This document shows, one piece after another, positions 9,256 to 16,618 of a stretch of DNA of 39,003 nt. Location of the stretch: positions 1 to 39,003 of the forward strand of contig SKKK01000629.1 of assembly GCA_007121535.1 (NCBI GenBank), in the 5' to 3' direction. The notes below the pieces were generated by a model. The model did no database searches. It worked only from the letters and a program-made list of their open reading frames with translations, and was not told the origin of the DNA. Within the stretch, counting starts at the first letter, position 1; every line of letters begins with the position of its first letter. The position numbers and the translations under genes are program-made. The DNA comes from Planctomycetaceae bacterium. GTDB taxonomy: Bacteria > Planctomycetota > Planctomycetia > Pirellulales > Pirellulaceae.

Positions 9256-9720
9256 ATGGAAACTCCGATGGATGCAAAGCTGGTCGTCGTCGGCAGCCAA
9301 ATCACGCCGAAAGAAATCAAACTGCGCTTGCCGGTCATCATCGGTCGGGGACGGCAGGCCAGCTTGGTCTTGCCTCATCCTTTGGTCAGCCGCAGGCATT
9401 GTGAGATCGTGGAACACAATGGGTTTCTGTTGGTTCGCGACCTTGGCTCGATGAACGGGACCTTCGTCGATCAGCACCGAATCCAGCAGGAGATCTTGCC
9501 TCCCGGCGGCCTCTTGACCCTGGGAACGATCACCTTTCGCGCCGTTTACGAGGCGAATGATGCGTATCGCCCCGCGGCGCTCGGAGGTTCCGCGCCCCCG
9601 AGGGAACGATCCACATCGGAAGACAGTGACGGGGTTCCCGACACGGAGGATCTTTCTGAGCTGGCTGCGGAGCGCGAGGAAGACGGTGAAGTCAAGGCCT
9701 TCCTGCGGGACGTCAACTGA
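9256..9720 (+). CDS. FHA-domain phosphothreonine-binding protein
   Basis: 154-residue protein that is mostly one forkhead-associated domain. The fold's signature residues are all visible: GR in IIGRGRQASLVL, S-R-R-H in HPLVSRRHCEIV, and S-M-N-G-T in LGSMNGTFVD. FHA domains bind phosphothreonine, so it probably reads the output of a Ser/Thr kinase such as the one at 16619-18841; this link is inference. The acidic tail (SEDSDGVPDTEDLSELAAEREEDGEVKAFL) is likely disordered. ATG 9256 is taken as start because the frame further upstream (GTG 9178) encodes residues unlike the domain; ATG 9268 is another option. The flanking gene is on the other strand, so it is probably transcribed alone. Confidence 0.85.
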   Translation: METPMDAKLVVVGSQITPKEIKLRLPVIIGRGRQASLVLPHPLVSRRHCEIVEHNGFLLVRDLGSMNGTFVDQHRIQQEILPPGGLLTLGTITFRAVYEANDAYRPAALGGSAPPRERSTSEDSDGVPDTEDLSELAAEREEDGEVKAFLRDVN

Positions 9721-9809
9721 TGGGGTTTGCGTGAATCGGCCACACCAGAAGGATGGGTAGGCGATCGGCCACGAGCTTCCCGTCAGTCACGGTGGCGTGC
9801 ATGGTCGCC

Positions 9810-10991
9810 TCACTCAATACCGTTCGGTCCCGCTGCCTCGCGGCGTGCGTGCATGGGGGGAGAAGTCCGGTGATGTTGGTTCGCCAGCCACGACTTCCAG
9901 GCTTTCGGATGGAACCCGAGATTCACACCGCCACTGAGTCGAATCAGGGCTTGCAGCACCTCTTCATTGCGAAATGTATGGCTCAAGATAATCGGTGAAT
10001 CGTTCGACGTGAACGCCGTGGATTCTAACGGATTTCCGCCGTCAGGCATGTCGGCGCGAACGAATGAGGCTTGACGGCCTTTGAATCGCGGCGGCAAGAT
10101 CACGTAGTGGGTCGTGATCAAGGCATCGATCAATGGAGATATGCAAGACGCATTGCCCAGACGCCCCAGAGCATGTGCGGCACGGTTCAGGCGGACATTA
10201 TCCTTGTGCCCCAAATGCTGTACGTACAATGTGGGAGCCCGGGGCGATTGCAAGCGGACCAGTTCCGCCAAACTGGCGTAGAAAACTTCTTCGTCCGCAT
10301 CCTGCATGCTGACGTTCACCAGCGCCTTGATGGAAGCCGGGCAAGCGATTTGACCCAAGACGCGAATGTACAACAGCTTGACCTGCCTGGAGGATTCGTT
10401 TCGCAGCAGTTCTCGCAGCGCCCAGACGGCCATGGAATCATCGACCGCCAGGATCTTGCCGTAGGCTTGTCCCACCTGCGGAGTCGCCAGCATCCCACGC
10501 CAATGGCTCAGTTGCTGCAGCCATTGCTTTTGGCGCCGCTGGAGTTCTTCGCGTTCTTCGATCAACTGAACGTCTTGAGGCGTCCGCCAGCGACCACCGT
10601 GGCGAACGTAGCCGCGAGATTCCCTCGAATGCGTACCGTGAGTCCAGCGGCTGGACATCCGGTCGTCCCCCGGTGACGGCTGGCCGCTGCCCTGACCGAT
10701 CAGTATCTGCTGTACCCGGGCTGAGCTGACGACAAGCTGGCCGCCTTCGGGCAACGCGAAGACATAGTTGTCTTCCGGTAGCTTGTCTCGGTTCTCCCAG
10801 CGGCCGACGATTTGACCACCATGTTCCAGAACCAGCACATCACCAGCCGCCAGCACCGAGTTTCCCCCGACGATCAAAACAAGCCATCCGGCGACCGAGC
10901 CCAGCCTCCTGATAAATTCGCAGATCGCGATCTTGATGGCACGTAAAGACCGGTACCAGCGATTCTCGAATTCTGCACCGTGGCTCTTCAA
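9810..10991 (-). CDS. Exported HEAT-repeat-like protein of unknown function
   Basis: 393 residues, function not recognised. A hydrophobic segment (GWLVLIVGGNSVLAAGD) ending in AxA-like residues about 50 residues in suggests export. It is followed by a small beta-rich region (DVLVLEHGGQIVGRWENRDKL) typical of planctomycete proteins with this layout, then a charged linker. The second half carries helical pairs like HEAT/Armadillo units (WALRELLRNESSRQVKLLY, AAHALGRLGNASCISPLIDAL), which usually form protein-binding scaffolds. The start is TTG at 10991: an in-frame stop lies five codons upstream and no in-frame ATG occurs before the domains. It would be translated from a GGA-rich upstream stretch. 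Export is inferred only from hydrophobicity. Confidence 0.7.
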   Translation of the reverse strand: MKSHGAEFENRWYRSLRAIKIAICEFIRRLGSVAGWLVLIVGGNSVLAAGDVLVLEHGGQIVGRWENRDKLPEDNYVFALPEGGQLVVSSARVQQILIGQGSGQPSPGDDRMSSRWTHGTHSRESRGYVRHGGRWRTPQDVQLIEEREELQRRQKQWLQQLSHWRGMLATPQVGQAYGKILAVDDSMAVWALRELLRNESSRQVKLLYIRVLGQIACPASIKALVNVSMQDADEEVFYASLAELVRLQSPRAPTLYVQHLGHKDNVRLNRAAHALGRLGNASCISPLIDALITTHYVILPPRFKGRQASFVRADMPDGGNPLESTAFTSNDSPIILSHTFRNEEVLQALIRLSGGVNLGFHPKAWKSWLANQHHRTSPPMHARREAAGPNGIE

Positions 10992-11432
10992 GCTTCCGAT
11001 CCCTTAGCGAAAGCGGCGGCCAGCACCGCGTACCGTTTACTTGGAGCAGCTTCCCCTGTTATCCTCAAACCATCCACTACTTTCAGTATATCTGCCCTGC
11101 GACCCATCCGACAACGTTGCCCGACCAGGTTTTTCTCGGTGGAATCGGGCGGATGGGGTCGGGCGTCGTTTTCGGTTGACCCGCTTCCCATGTGTTCCCC
11201 GAGCGCCGGACTGGCGTCTCCCCTGAGTGCAGATCACCGCGCAGGCCCCACAGCGTCACCCATGCAAGGCTACCTTCAATGACAAGAAACTCTTGGCCGG
11301 GTCCCTGGCGACCATGATGCAAAACGACAAGAATTGAATCTCGACTATTCCTTTTTCACTACCGCCGCTACCGCCCCCGCGTCGGTGGGGCGACGACTGG
11401 TTGGCTCGACGCCGCGAACGCCCCCACCCGAT

Positions 11433-11478
11433 TCTTCCTCTGGCCGCCCGACTCAGGCGGCGGGCGGCCTGAGGAAGA
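11433..11478. repeat. Large imperfect inverted repeat
   Basis: Two 17-base arms (11433-11449 and 11462-11478) are reverse complements except for one central T-T mismatch: TCTTCCTCTGGCCGCCC and GGGCGGCCTGAGGAAGA. The loop is 12 bases. No T-run follows on either strand, so it is not a standard terminator. The hairpin at 15190-15247 has the same single T-T mismatch design. Confidence 0.85.
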
Positions 11479-11589
11479 GAAGATTCGTTGAAGGGCCGGA
11501 CGTTCTAGCCGACCAGTCACTCTTCCGCCGACACGGGGTCGGCGGTGAGGGCCATTTCGTCTCGCCGGCCTTCAGCCGTTGGGCGCCTT

Positions 11590-11614
11590 GTACGAAGACC
11601 TCGTACGAAGACCT
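11590..11614. repeat. 12-base direct repeat GTACGAAGACCT
   Basis: GTACGAAGACCT occurs at 11590-11601 and again at 11603-11614, separated by one base. It could be replication slippage or part of a longer degenerated element. Confidence 0.8.
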
Positions 11615-11725
11615 GCGGTCTTGAACCTGTCGACGAACGTTCGATGCTCTCTGTGATGGCCCAGTTCGGACGGTAAAGTTGCCGATGACGCGGGCGATGC
11701 ACGTCGTTCCGCCACGGTTCGAACG

Positions 11726-11744
11726 CCCACGGCTTGTCCGTGGG
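11726..11744. repeat. CCCACGG-type hairpin element
   Basis: CCCACGG, loop CTTGT, CCGTGGG: a perfect 7-base-pair stem 10 bases beyond the stop codon of the minus-strand oxidoreductase gene. No T-run follows. From memory, elements of this kind recur in planctomycete genomes; that is not verified here. It may act as a transcript 3' end or be a REP-like repeat. Confidence 0.7.
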
Positions 11745-11754
11745 AGTTTCACGT

Positions 11755-12387
11755 CTAGCGTTGGATGATCTTAAAAGCGCAATCGCCGCCCCAACCGCCG
11801 AAGATGGCCAAGTATACGTACAGAGCAGCCAGCGGCTCCAATTGACGTGCGTTGACCAGCGGTCCGGCATCGACGGGCTGCAGCCCCAAGTCCTCGGTCA
11901 ATTGCCGAACGATGGCTTTGGAGGGTTCGTCGTCGCCGCAGTAGAACATGGTGGCCGATTGACCGCTGAATAACGGGTCGGCCATCGCCGCGTCGCCGAC
12001 CGTATTGAAGGCCTTGACCACCACCGCTGCCGGCGCCCATTCGGCGATCTGCTCGGCCGCCGACGTGGTGAAGCCCATCTCCAATCCCTTCAGATCGGGG
12101 GTCAACGGGTTGATGCAATCGATCAGGATTTTTCCCTCTAAAGGCCCAAGGGAATCAAGCACCTCGCGAGTCACTGCCCAGGGGATGGCCAACAGGATCA
12201 CCTGGCACGCGGCAGCAGCCTCGCGAACGCCGCTGACCGAGGCGTTTGGTCCCGAGCGTTCCACTAGATCTTGCGTTTCCGGACTGTGCGGATCCTTCGC
12301 TCCGTAAAAGATTCGATGTCCTTGCTGCGCCCAGCGAACCCCCACCGCGCTGCCGACTCGGCCCGTGCCCAAAACCGCGATATCCAT
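11755..12387 (-). CDS. NADP-binding oxidoreductase, F420-dependent NADP reductase family (COG2085)
   Basis: 210-residue single-domain Rossmann protein. It opens with the dinucleotide-binding loop VLGTGRVGSAVG (residues 5-16), and later has the family blocks VILLAIPW, ILIDCINPL and VVKAFNTVG, followed by a C-terminal helical part (RQLEPLAALYVYLAIFGG). This architecture is that of NADPH-dependent F420 reductases and their many F420-independent relatives, which transfer hydride between NADPH and a small acceptor. Coenzyme F420 is not evident from anything else in the window, so the true acceptor is open. ATG 12387 has a G-rich ribosome-binding stretch a few bases upstream. The gene is flanked by repeat-rich gaps and looks monocistronic. 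Confidence 0.8.
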   Translation of the reverse strand: MDIAVLGTGRVGSAVGVRWAQQGHRIFYGAKDPHSPETQDLVERSGPNASVSGVREAAAACQVILLAIPWAVTREVLDSLGPLEGKILIDCINPLTPDLKGLEMGFTTSAAEQIAEWAPAAVVVKAFNTVGDAAMADPLFSGQSATMFYCGDDEPSKAIVRQLTEDLGLQPVDAGPLVNARQLEPLAALYVYLAIFGGWGGDCAFKIIQR

Positions 12388-12755
12388 AACCTCATTCCCC
12401 CCTTTTCATCATTGGTGGCAAGTACATACAACCGGCGCGATTTCCAGCGGCCGATCAACCGGCGGTGAGTGCGTCGTCGATTTTACGTCCGGAGTGGGCA
12501 ACGTCGCCAAACCGCACGAATTCCGAACTCTTGCGAGTCCGGCTACCGGGGAGCCCGAACTCTTGCGAGTTTGGCTACCGGGAAATCCGCCGGCCCACAA
12601 CATCATGCAGGAAGATGTTTGATTCGGCAAGGCACCCCTGCGCGGAAAGGTGGTCAGTCCGTCAAATCTGGTGAACAGTCCAAGATGTCGGATTCGACCC
12701 GCCCATGTCGGCCGGACGGGCCGTCTAACACCTTGATTCATGCAACCACGGGGCT
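12388..12755. other. Gene-free region with direct repeats
   Basis: 368 bases between two minus-strand genes. The only clear structure is a pair of 28-base direct repeats (12523-12582, listed separately). No coding frame here resembles a known protein. Confidence 0.5.
12523..12582. repeat. Pair of GAACTCTTGCGAGT-type direct repeats
   Basis: Two 28-base copies (12523-12550 and 12555-12582) share CCGAACTCTTGCGAGT, then CC or TT, then GGCTACCGGG; they differ at two positions and are offset by 32 bases. Each contains the small inverted repeat ACTC-TTGC-GAGT. I recall similar sequences scattered in planctomycete genomes, but cannot confirm it here. Two copies with a 4-base gap do not make a CRISPR array. 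Confidence 0.85.
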
Positions 12756-14156
12756 TTAGAACGGAGTTGGGTAGGGGCGTGAAACCGTGCCGTTGCCCTC
12801 TTCCAAGCCGAGTCGCCTCATTTTCTTGTACAGCGTGCTGCGGTCGATCCCCAATTGCTCGGCCGTCGCACCTCGGTTCCCGTTGTTCTGCTGTAGAGCC
12901 TGCAGGATGATCTGGCGTTCGGGGCCTTCAAGTGCTTGTTTTAACGTGATGCCTTGCCTGCCGGGCACATCGTGATGCGGAGCACGGATCATCGTTGCGG
13001 GTAGATCTTCCAACGTGATTTGACGGTGCCTGCCCAGCAAGACGGCGCGTTCCACCACGTTTTGCAGTTCGCGGACGTTGCCCGGCCAAGAATGTGCTTG
13101 GAGCGCCGACGTGGCTTGCGCGGTGAAGCCGTCCACCTGCCGACCGCTCTCGCGGCATATCTTCTTCAGGAAATGCTGGGCCAACACCGGGATATCCGTC
13201 ACGCGTTGTCGCAGCGCGGGCAGTTCGACGTTGATCACATTGACTCGGTAATACAGATCCCGCCGGAATCGCCCGGATGCCACGGAATCGCTCAGGTCCT
13301 CGTTGGTGGCCAGGATTACCCGCGTATCGACGCGATGCGTTTTGGTTCCGCCCACCTGTTCGAACTCGAACTCCTGCAGCAGTCTGAGCAGCTTCACCTG
13401 CATGCTGGGCGAGGCGGTTGCGATTTCGTCCAGGAAGACCGTGCCTCCGTCGGCTTGCATGAATTTCCCGATCTTCGGCACGGAAGCACCCGTGAACGCT
13501 CCGGCGACGTGGCCGAACAATTCGCTCTCCAGCAGGGTTTCCGGCAGGGCGCCGCAAGCGATTTCCACAAACGGTTTCGCCGAACGGGCGCTATGGCGGT
13601 GGATCGCTCGAGCCACCAGCGATTTGCCGGTACCGCTTTCGCCGGTGATCAGCACCGTCGCCTTGGTATTGGCGATGCGGTGGATCATGTCGAAGACTCG
13701 CAGCATTCGATGGTCGTGCCCCACGATGTTCTCCATCCCCGTCCGCGGATCGCGTGGGCATGGAATTCCGTGGTCCCGTCCGGAGTCCCGGCGTTCCGCC
13801 AGCGTCTGGCGGATGGCTACTTCCAGACTCTCGTCCAGCAACGGCTTGGCCAAGACGTCGCGCGCCCCCCAGCGAAGGGCGTCGGCCTGGGTGCTATCCG
13901 TCATATACCCAGTCATCATGATCACCGAGGTCTCGGGGCAACTCTGCTGACAATGCTCCAACACCTCGAAGCCATCTCCGTCCTGCAGGCGAATGTCGGT
14001 GACGACGATGTCGAAAACCGACTGGTCGATCTGCTGGATCGCTTCCGGAGCCGAACGGGCTTCGGCGACCTGAAAACCTTTTTCCCGCAACCAGTCGGAC
14101 ATGGAATCCAGGACCAGACGGTCGTCGTCCACCAGAAGTAGGGATCCGAGTTTCAT
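12756..14156 (-). CDS. Sigma-54-dependent response regulator (NtrC family)
   Basis: 466 residues with three domains. Receiver (1-120): acidic pocket D10-D12, phosphoacceptor D54 in VVTDIR, T82 and K104. AAA+ (about 145-380): Walker A GESGTGKS, the sigma-54 contact loop GAFTGA intact, Walker B GGTVFLDEIA, and RRDLYYRVNVI. C-terminal Fis-type helix-turn-helix: NNGNRGATAEQLGIDRSTLYKKMRRLGL. When phosphorylated it should hexamerise and drive open-complex formation at sigma-54 promoters. No histidine kinase lies next to it, so it is an orphan regulator in this window. A short tail with little similarity (EEGNGTVSRPYPTPF) ends the protein. It is transcribed away from the NarL-type regulator across a 322-base divergent region. 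Confidence 0.93.
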   Translation of the reverse strand: MKLGSLLLVDDDRLVLDSMSDWLREKGFQVAEARSAPEAIQQIDQSVFDIVVTDIRLQDGDGFEVLEHCQQSCPETSVIMMTGYMTDSTQADALRWGARDVLAKPLLDESLEVAIRQTLAERRDSGRDHGIPCPRDPRTGMENIVGHDHRMLRVFDMIHRIANTKATVLITGESGTGKSLVARAIHRHSARSAKPFVEIACGALPETLLESELFGHVAGAFTGASVPKIGKFMQADGGTVFLDEIATASPSMQVKLLRLLQEFEFEQVGGTKTHRVDTRVILATNEDLSDSVASGRFRRDLYYRVNVINVELPALRQRVTDIPVLAQHFLKKICRESGRQVDGFTAQATSALQAHSWPGNVRELQNVVERAVLLGRHRQITLEDLPATMIRAPHHDVPGRQGITLKQALEGPERQIILQALQQNNGNRGATAEQLGIDRSTLYKKMRRLGLEEGNGTVSRPYPTPF

Positions 14157-14478
14157 GTTCGCCTCGCCGCGTTTACAATCGTTTCCATAGTGCCACCAAT
14201 ATGTAGGTCACAGCTTTTACGGCGTCAAAAAAAGCGACATATGGAGATATCTGTAGCCATAGCTCCTTTTTTCTGGGTTGGTTTGGGTATGACGTGCCGG
14301 CCCAAGGCGAAGCAAGACCTGAAGCTTGATCTTGGCGGGATCTTCGGGTTCCCGGGAAGTCATTTTCACCGGGAAGAAAAAACTTTTCGTGCCACCTGTG
14401 TTTTTTACGACCAAGAGGTTATGATATCACCGCGTTTTGAGTAAAAGGGTCTGTTGTTTCGTGCAATAGGAGCAACGC
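14157..14478. promoter_or_regulatory. Divergent promoter region between two response-regulator genes
   Basis: 322 bases, more AT-rich than the flanking genes, separating the divergent NtrC-type and NarL-type genes. Visible structure: a 10-base palindrome TTCCCGGGAA (14349-14358) followed at 14369-14375 by a half copy CCGGGAA, and a TATGAT -10-like hexamer at 14420-14425 without a good -35 partner. The palindrome plus half-site could be an operator; this is inference. Confidence 0.45.
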
Positions 14479-15111
14479 GTGAGCATTAAAGTAGTAGTGG
14501 CCGACGATCAGGTGCTGATCCGTCAAGGGATCGCCAGCATGCTGAAAGGCCAAGAAATCGAGATTGTGGCGGAAGCCAGCAATGGTGTCGAAGCGATTGA
14601 AAAAGCGCTTGAGTATCGGCCGAACGTCCTGTTGATGGATGTGATGATGCCCGAACTCGATGGATTGGATGCGTTGGAAAAGCTTCGGGAACAGTCCCCT
14701 CAAACTCGTGTGGTGATGATGTCGGCTTACGACAACCCGACATACATGGCACGGTCGGTCGCTTTGGGAGCCGATGGCTTTGTCCTGAAGGACGCGACAT
14801 CCCAAGAGTTTTTGTCGGCGATCCAACGAGCCGCACGCGGTGAAGCACCACCGTTGGAGGGCGATCTGAACAAGATCCGCGATCTGCTGGGCAAGCGGTT
14901 GGACCCGGTGGCCGACGATGTCCCGCTGACCAAGCGCGAGTATCAGGTGCTGCGGCATCTGGCGTTCGGGTTAAGCAACCGCGAGATCGGCCGATCGTTG
15001 AGCATCAGCATCGAGACCGTCAAGGAACACGTGCAGAACATCCTGCGCAAGCTGGATGCGGCGGACCGCACCGAGGCGGCTGTCTGGGCCGTGCGACGCG
15101 GGTTGGCGTAG
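14479..15111 (+). CDS. NarL/LuxR-family response regulator
   Basis: 210 residues. Receiver domain with D9-D10 and phosphoacceptor D54 (LLMDVMMPELDG), MMSAYD and VLKDAT carrying the conserved Ser/Thr and Lys. The C-terminal LuxR-type helix-turn-helix is LTKREYQVLRHLAFGLSNREIG...ISIETVKEHVQNILRKLDA. It would bind DNA as a phosphorylated dimer. The start codon is GTG at 14479, supported by an AGGAG box (14468-14472) 6 bases upstream. No cognate histidine kinase is in the window. Downstream, on the other side of a long hairpin, lies the convergent xerC/D gene. Confidence 0.93.
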   Translation: MSIKVVVADDQVLIRQGIASMLKGQEIEIVAEASNGVEAIEKALEYRPNVLLMDVMMPELDGLDALEKLREQSPQTRVVMMSAYDNPTYMARSVALGADGFVLKDATSQEFLSAIQRAARGEAPPLEGDLNKIRDLLGKRLDPVADDVPLTKREYQVLRHLAFGLSNREIGRSLSISIETVKEHVQNILRKLDAADRTEAAVWAVRRGLA

Positions 15112-15189
15112 CGCAGTTGATCGCCCTACCATCCTCCGCGCGGGACTTGGGCAAGAATCACCTCCCGGTTATCGTCGTTTCGTTCCCCA

Positions 15190-15247
15190 AGCGGCTCGGC
15201 GCTAGCCGCCGTTGGGTGAGGAAACCGGCGGCTAGCGCCGTGCCGCT
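15190..15247. repeat. Long inverted repeat with CGGCTAGCGCCG core between convergent genes
   Basis: Arms 15190-15211 and 15226-15247 pair over 22 positions with a single T-T mismatch. The inner 15 bases CGGCGCTAGCCGCCG and CGGCGGCTAGCGCCG are perfect; the loop is 14 bases. It lies between the NarL-type gene and the convergent xerC/D gene, its outer end touching the stop codon of the latter. No T-run follows. Candidate bidirectional terminator, or a mobile REP-like element of the kind dispersed in planctomycetes. Confidence 0.9.
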
Positions 15248-16146
15248 CACCTTGCGCGAGGATGAGCGCGCTCGTAGACCTCGCGCAAACCGGCCGTGCT
15301 GACGTGGGTGTAGATCTGCGTCGTCACCAGGCTCTTGTGCCCCAACAGTTCCTGGACGCTACGGATATCTGCGCCGCGGTCCAACAGATGGGTTGCGAAG
15401 CTGTGGCGCAAGGTATGCGGTGACGTCCGCAGATCCAGGCCGGTGATCTTCAGGTATTTTTCCAGCATTCTTCCGATGCTGCGCGTGGTCAATCGTCGTC
15501 CGAAGCGATTGACGAACAGGGGCGTCTCCGGGCCTTTCGGTTGGTCCCTGGCAACCTTTCGGCAGTGCTGCCACCGTTGGATCGCTTTCAAGGCGAACGA
15601 GCCCAACGGGGCCAGCCTTTCTCGCCGTCCTTTCCCTCGGATGCGCACCAGCCCGCCTTCGATGTCCAGGTCGCCGTCATTGATTCCCACCAATTCGCTG
15701 ACTCGTAGCCCGGCCGAATATATCGTTTCCAAGATCGCTCGGTCGCGCAAACCGGACGTGGTGTCGCTGGGCGGACTACTCAACAATTGTCCGATTTCCT
15801 CGGTGGACAAGAAATGGGGCAGATTGCGGTCGGGACGCGGATTGCGCAGCGGTTTTGCCGGATTCGTCTGGGCGTAGCCCTCGCGTTGTGCAAAGCGAAA
15901 GAAGCTGCGGAGAGAAGCCAGTCGGCGGGCGACGGACGTTTTGGCGTACCCGGCCTCGTGCATGGCAGCCACATAACCGCGCAGATCCAGCGGCGTGATC
16001 TCTTGCGGTTCGGGCGTGTGGCCAAAGCTCTCGGTCAGATACTGGTCCAACGCGTTCAGATCCTCGCGGTAGGATTTGATCGTCAGTTCGGACGAATTGC
16101 GTTCGACCAGCAAGTAGCGAAGGAATCGCGAAATCGCAACCTGCAT
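15247..16146 (-). CDS. xerC: Tyrosine recombinase XerC/XerD
   Basis: 299-residue site-specific recombinase, the usual length of XerC/XerD, which resolves chromosome dimers at dif. N-terminal SAM-like DNA-binding domain (RFLRYLLVERNSSELTIKSYREDL) is followed by the catalytic domain: Arg in AGLRVSELVG, Lys in RGKGRRERL, HTLRHSFATHLL (His/Arg), LGHKSLVTTQIYTH (His and the Tyr nucleophile). All catalytic residues are present. The ATG lies one base after the stop codon of the small gene at 16148-16486, which implies translational coupling. XerC and XerD cannot be told apart with certainty here. Nothing nearby suggests that it is a phage or island integrase. Confidence 0.9.
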   Translation of the reverse strand: MQVAISRFLRYLLVERNSSELTIKSYREDLNALDQYLTESFGHTPEPQEITPLDLRGYVAAMHEAGYAKTSVARRLASLRSFFRFAQREGYAQTNPAKPLRNPRPDRNLPHFLSTEEIGQLLSSPPSDTTSGLRDRAILETIYSAGLRVSELVGINDGDLDIEGGLVRIRGKGRRERLAPLGSFALKAIQRWQHCRKVARDQPKGPETPLFVNRFGRRLTTRSIGRMLEKYLKITGLDLRTSPHTLRHSFATHLLDRGADIRSVQELLGHKSLVTTQIYTHVSTAGLREVYERAHPRAR

Positions 16147-16147
16147 C

Positions 16148-16486
16148 TCAGGCGGCTTCCCGATCGTCCCAAAGATCGAATTGGCTGTCGCTGGACAGCG
16201 GCATACGAAACCGATCCGAAAGATCCAGATCGGAGGAAGAGGTCTTGGTTCGCGCTGCCCCTGCTTGCCGAATCTTTTGACTCATGACGGCCGCATCGTA
16301 CCAAGTGAAACTCAGCTCGGGATTCGCCGCGTAACGCCCGATCTGTCGTAGCGTCTCGATGCGGTTATCATCATCGAACAGAAAAACGTAACGTTCTTCT
16401 CCCTTGACCAGTGCCAAGACATTGATTTCCGTGGACACGTTCTGGAGCCCCCCCTGATCTGCTGGTCCGTCTGGGTCGTCGGTCAT
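16148..16486 (-). CDS. Small protein of unknown function upstream of xerC/D
   Basis: 112 residues, not recognised. The middle part (TEINVLALVKGEERYVFLFDDDNRIETLRQIGRYAANPELSFTWYDAAVMSQKIRQ) has regular strand/helix pattern and looks like a real folded protein; both ends are polar and probably disordered. Its stop codon sits one base before the xerC/D start, so the two are translated together. This tight coupling is the strongest evidence that it is a gene. It lies 132 bases beyond the stop of the kinase gene on the same strand. A role connected to recombination or cell division is possible but unsupported. Confidence 0.75.
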   Translation of the reverse strand: MTDDPDGPADQGGLQNVSTEINVLALVKGEERYVFLFDDDNRIETLRQIGRYAANPELSFTWYDAAVMSQKIRQAGAARTKTSSSDLDLSDRFRMPLSSDSQFDLWDDREAA

Positions 16487-16618
16487 GCGTTGTCTACGGG
16501 ACTTATCGGCATCCGAGCGGTTGTCACAACAGCCGCGTTCGACGGACGGCGGCAGTTATGCGCAACGCATTCACTGCATAGGAAAGGAGACGGCAGATAC
16601 GTAGACCTTGCGGGTCGA

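Larger units (their letters stand above)
10992..11754. other. Gene-free, repeat-rich intergenic region
   Basis: The 763 bases between the HEAT-like gene and the oxidoreductase gene hold no frame I believe is coding. Instead there are two strong hairpins (11433-11478 and 11726-11744) and a 12-base direct repeat (11590-11614), each listed separately. The density of secondary structure points to dispersed non-coding elements and not to a decayed gene. Confidence 0.55.

Noticed and set aside
12523-12582. CRISPR array
   Set aside because: Only two repeats, separated by four bases; no spacers and no cas genes.
13020-14141. 373-codon open frame on the plus strand
   Set aside because: Antisense to the NtrC-type regulator, whose three domains are intact.
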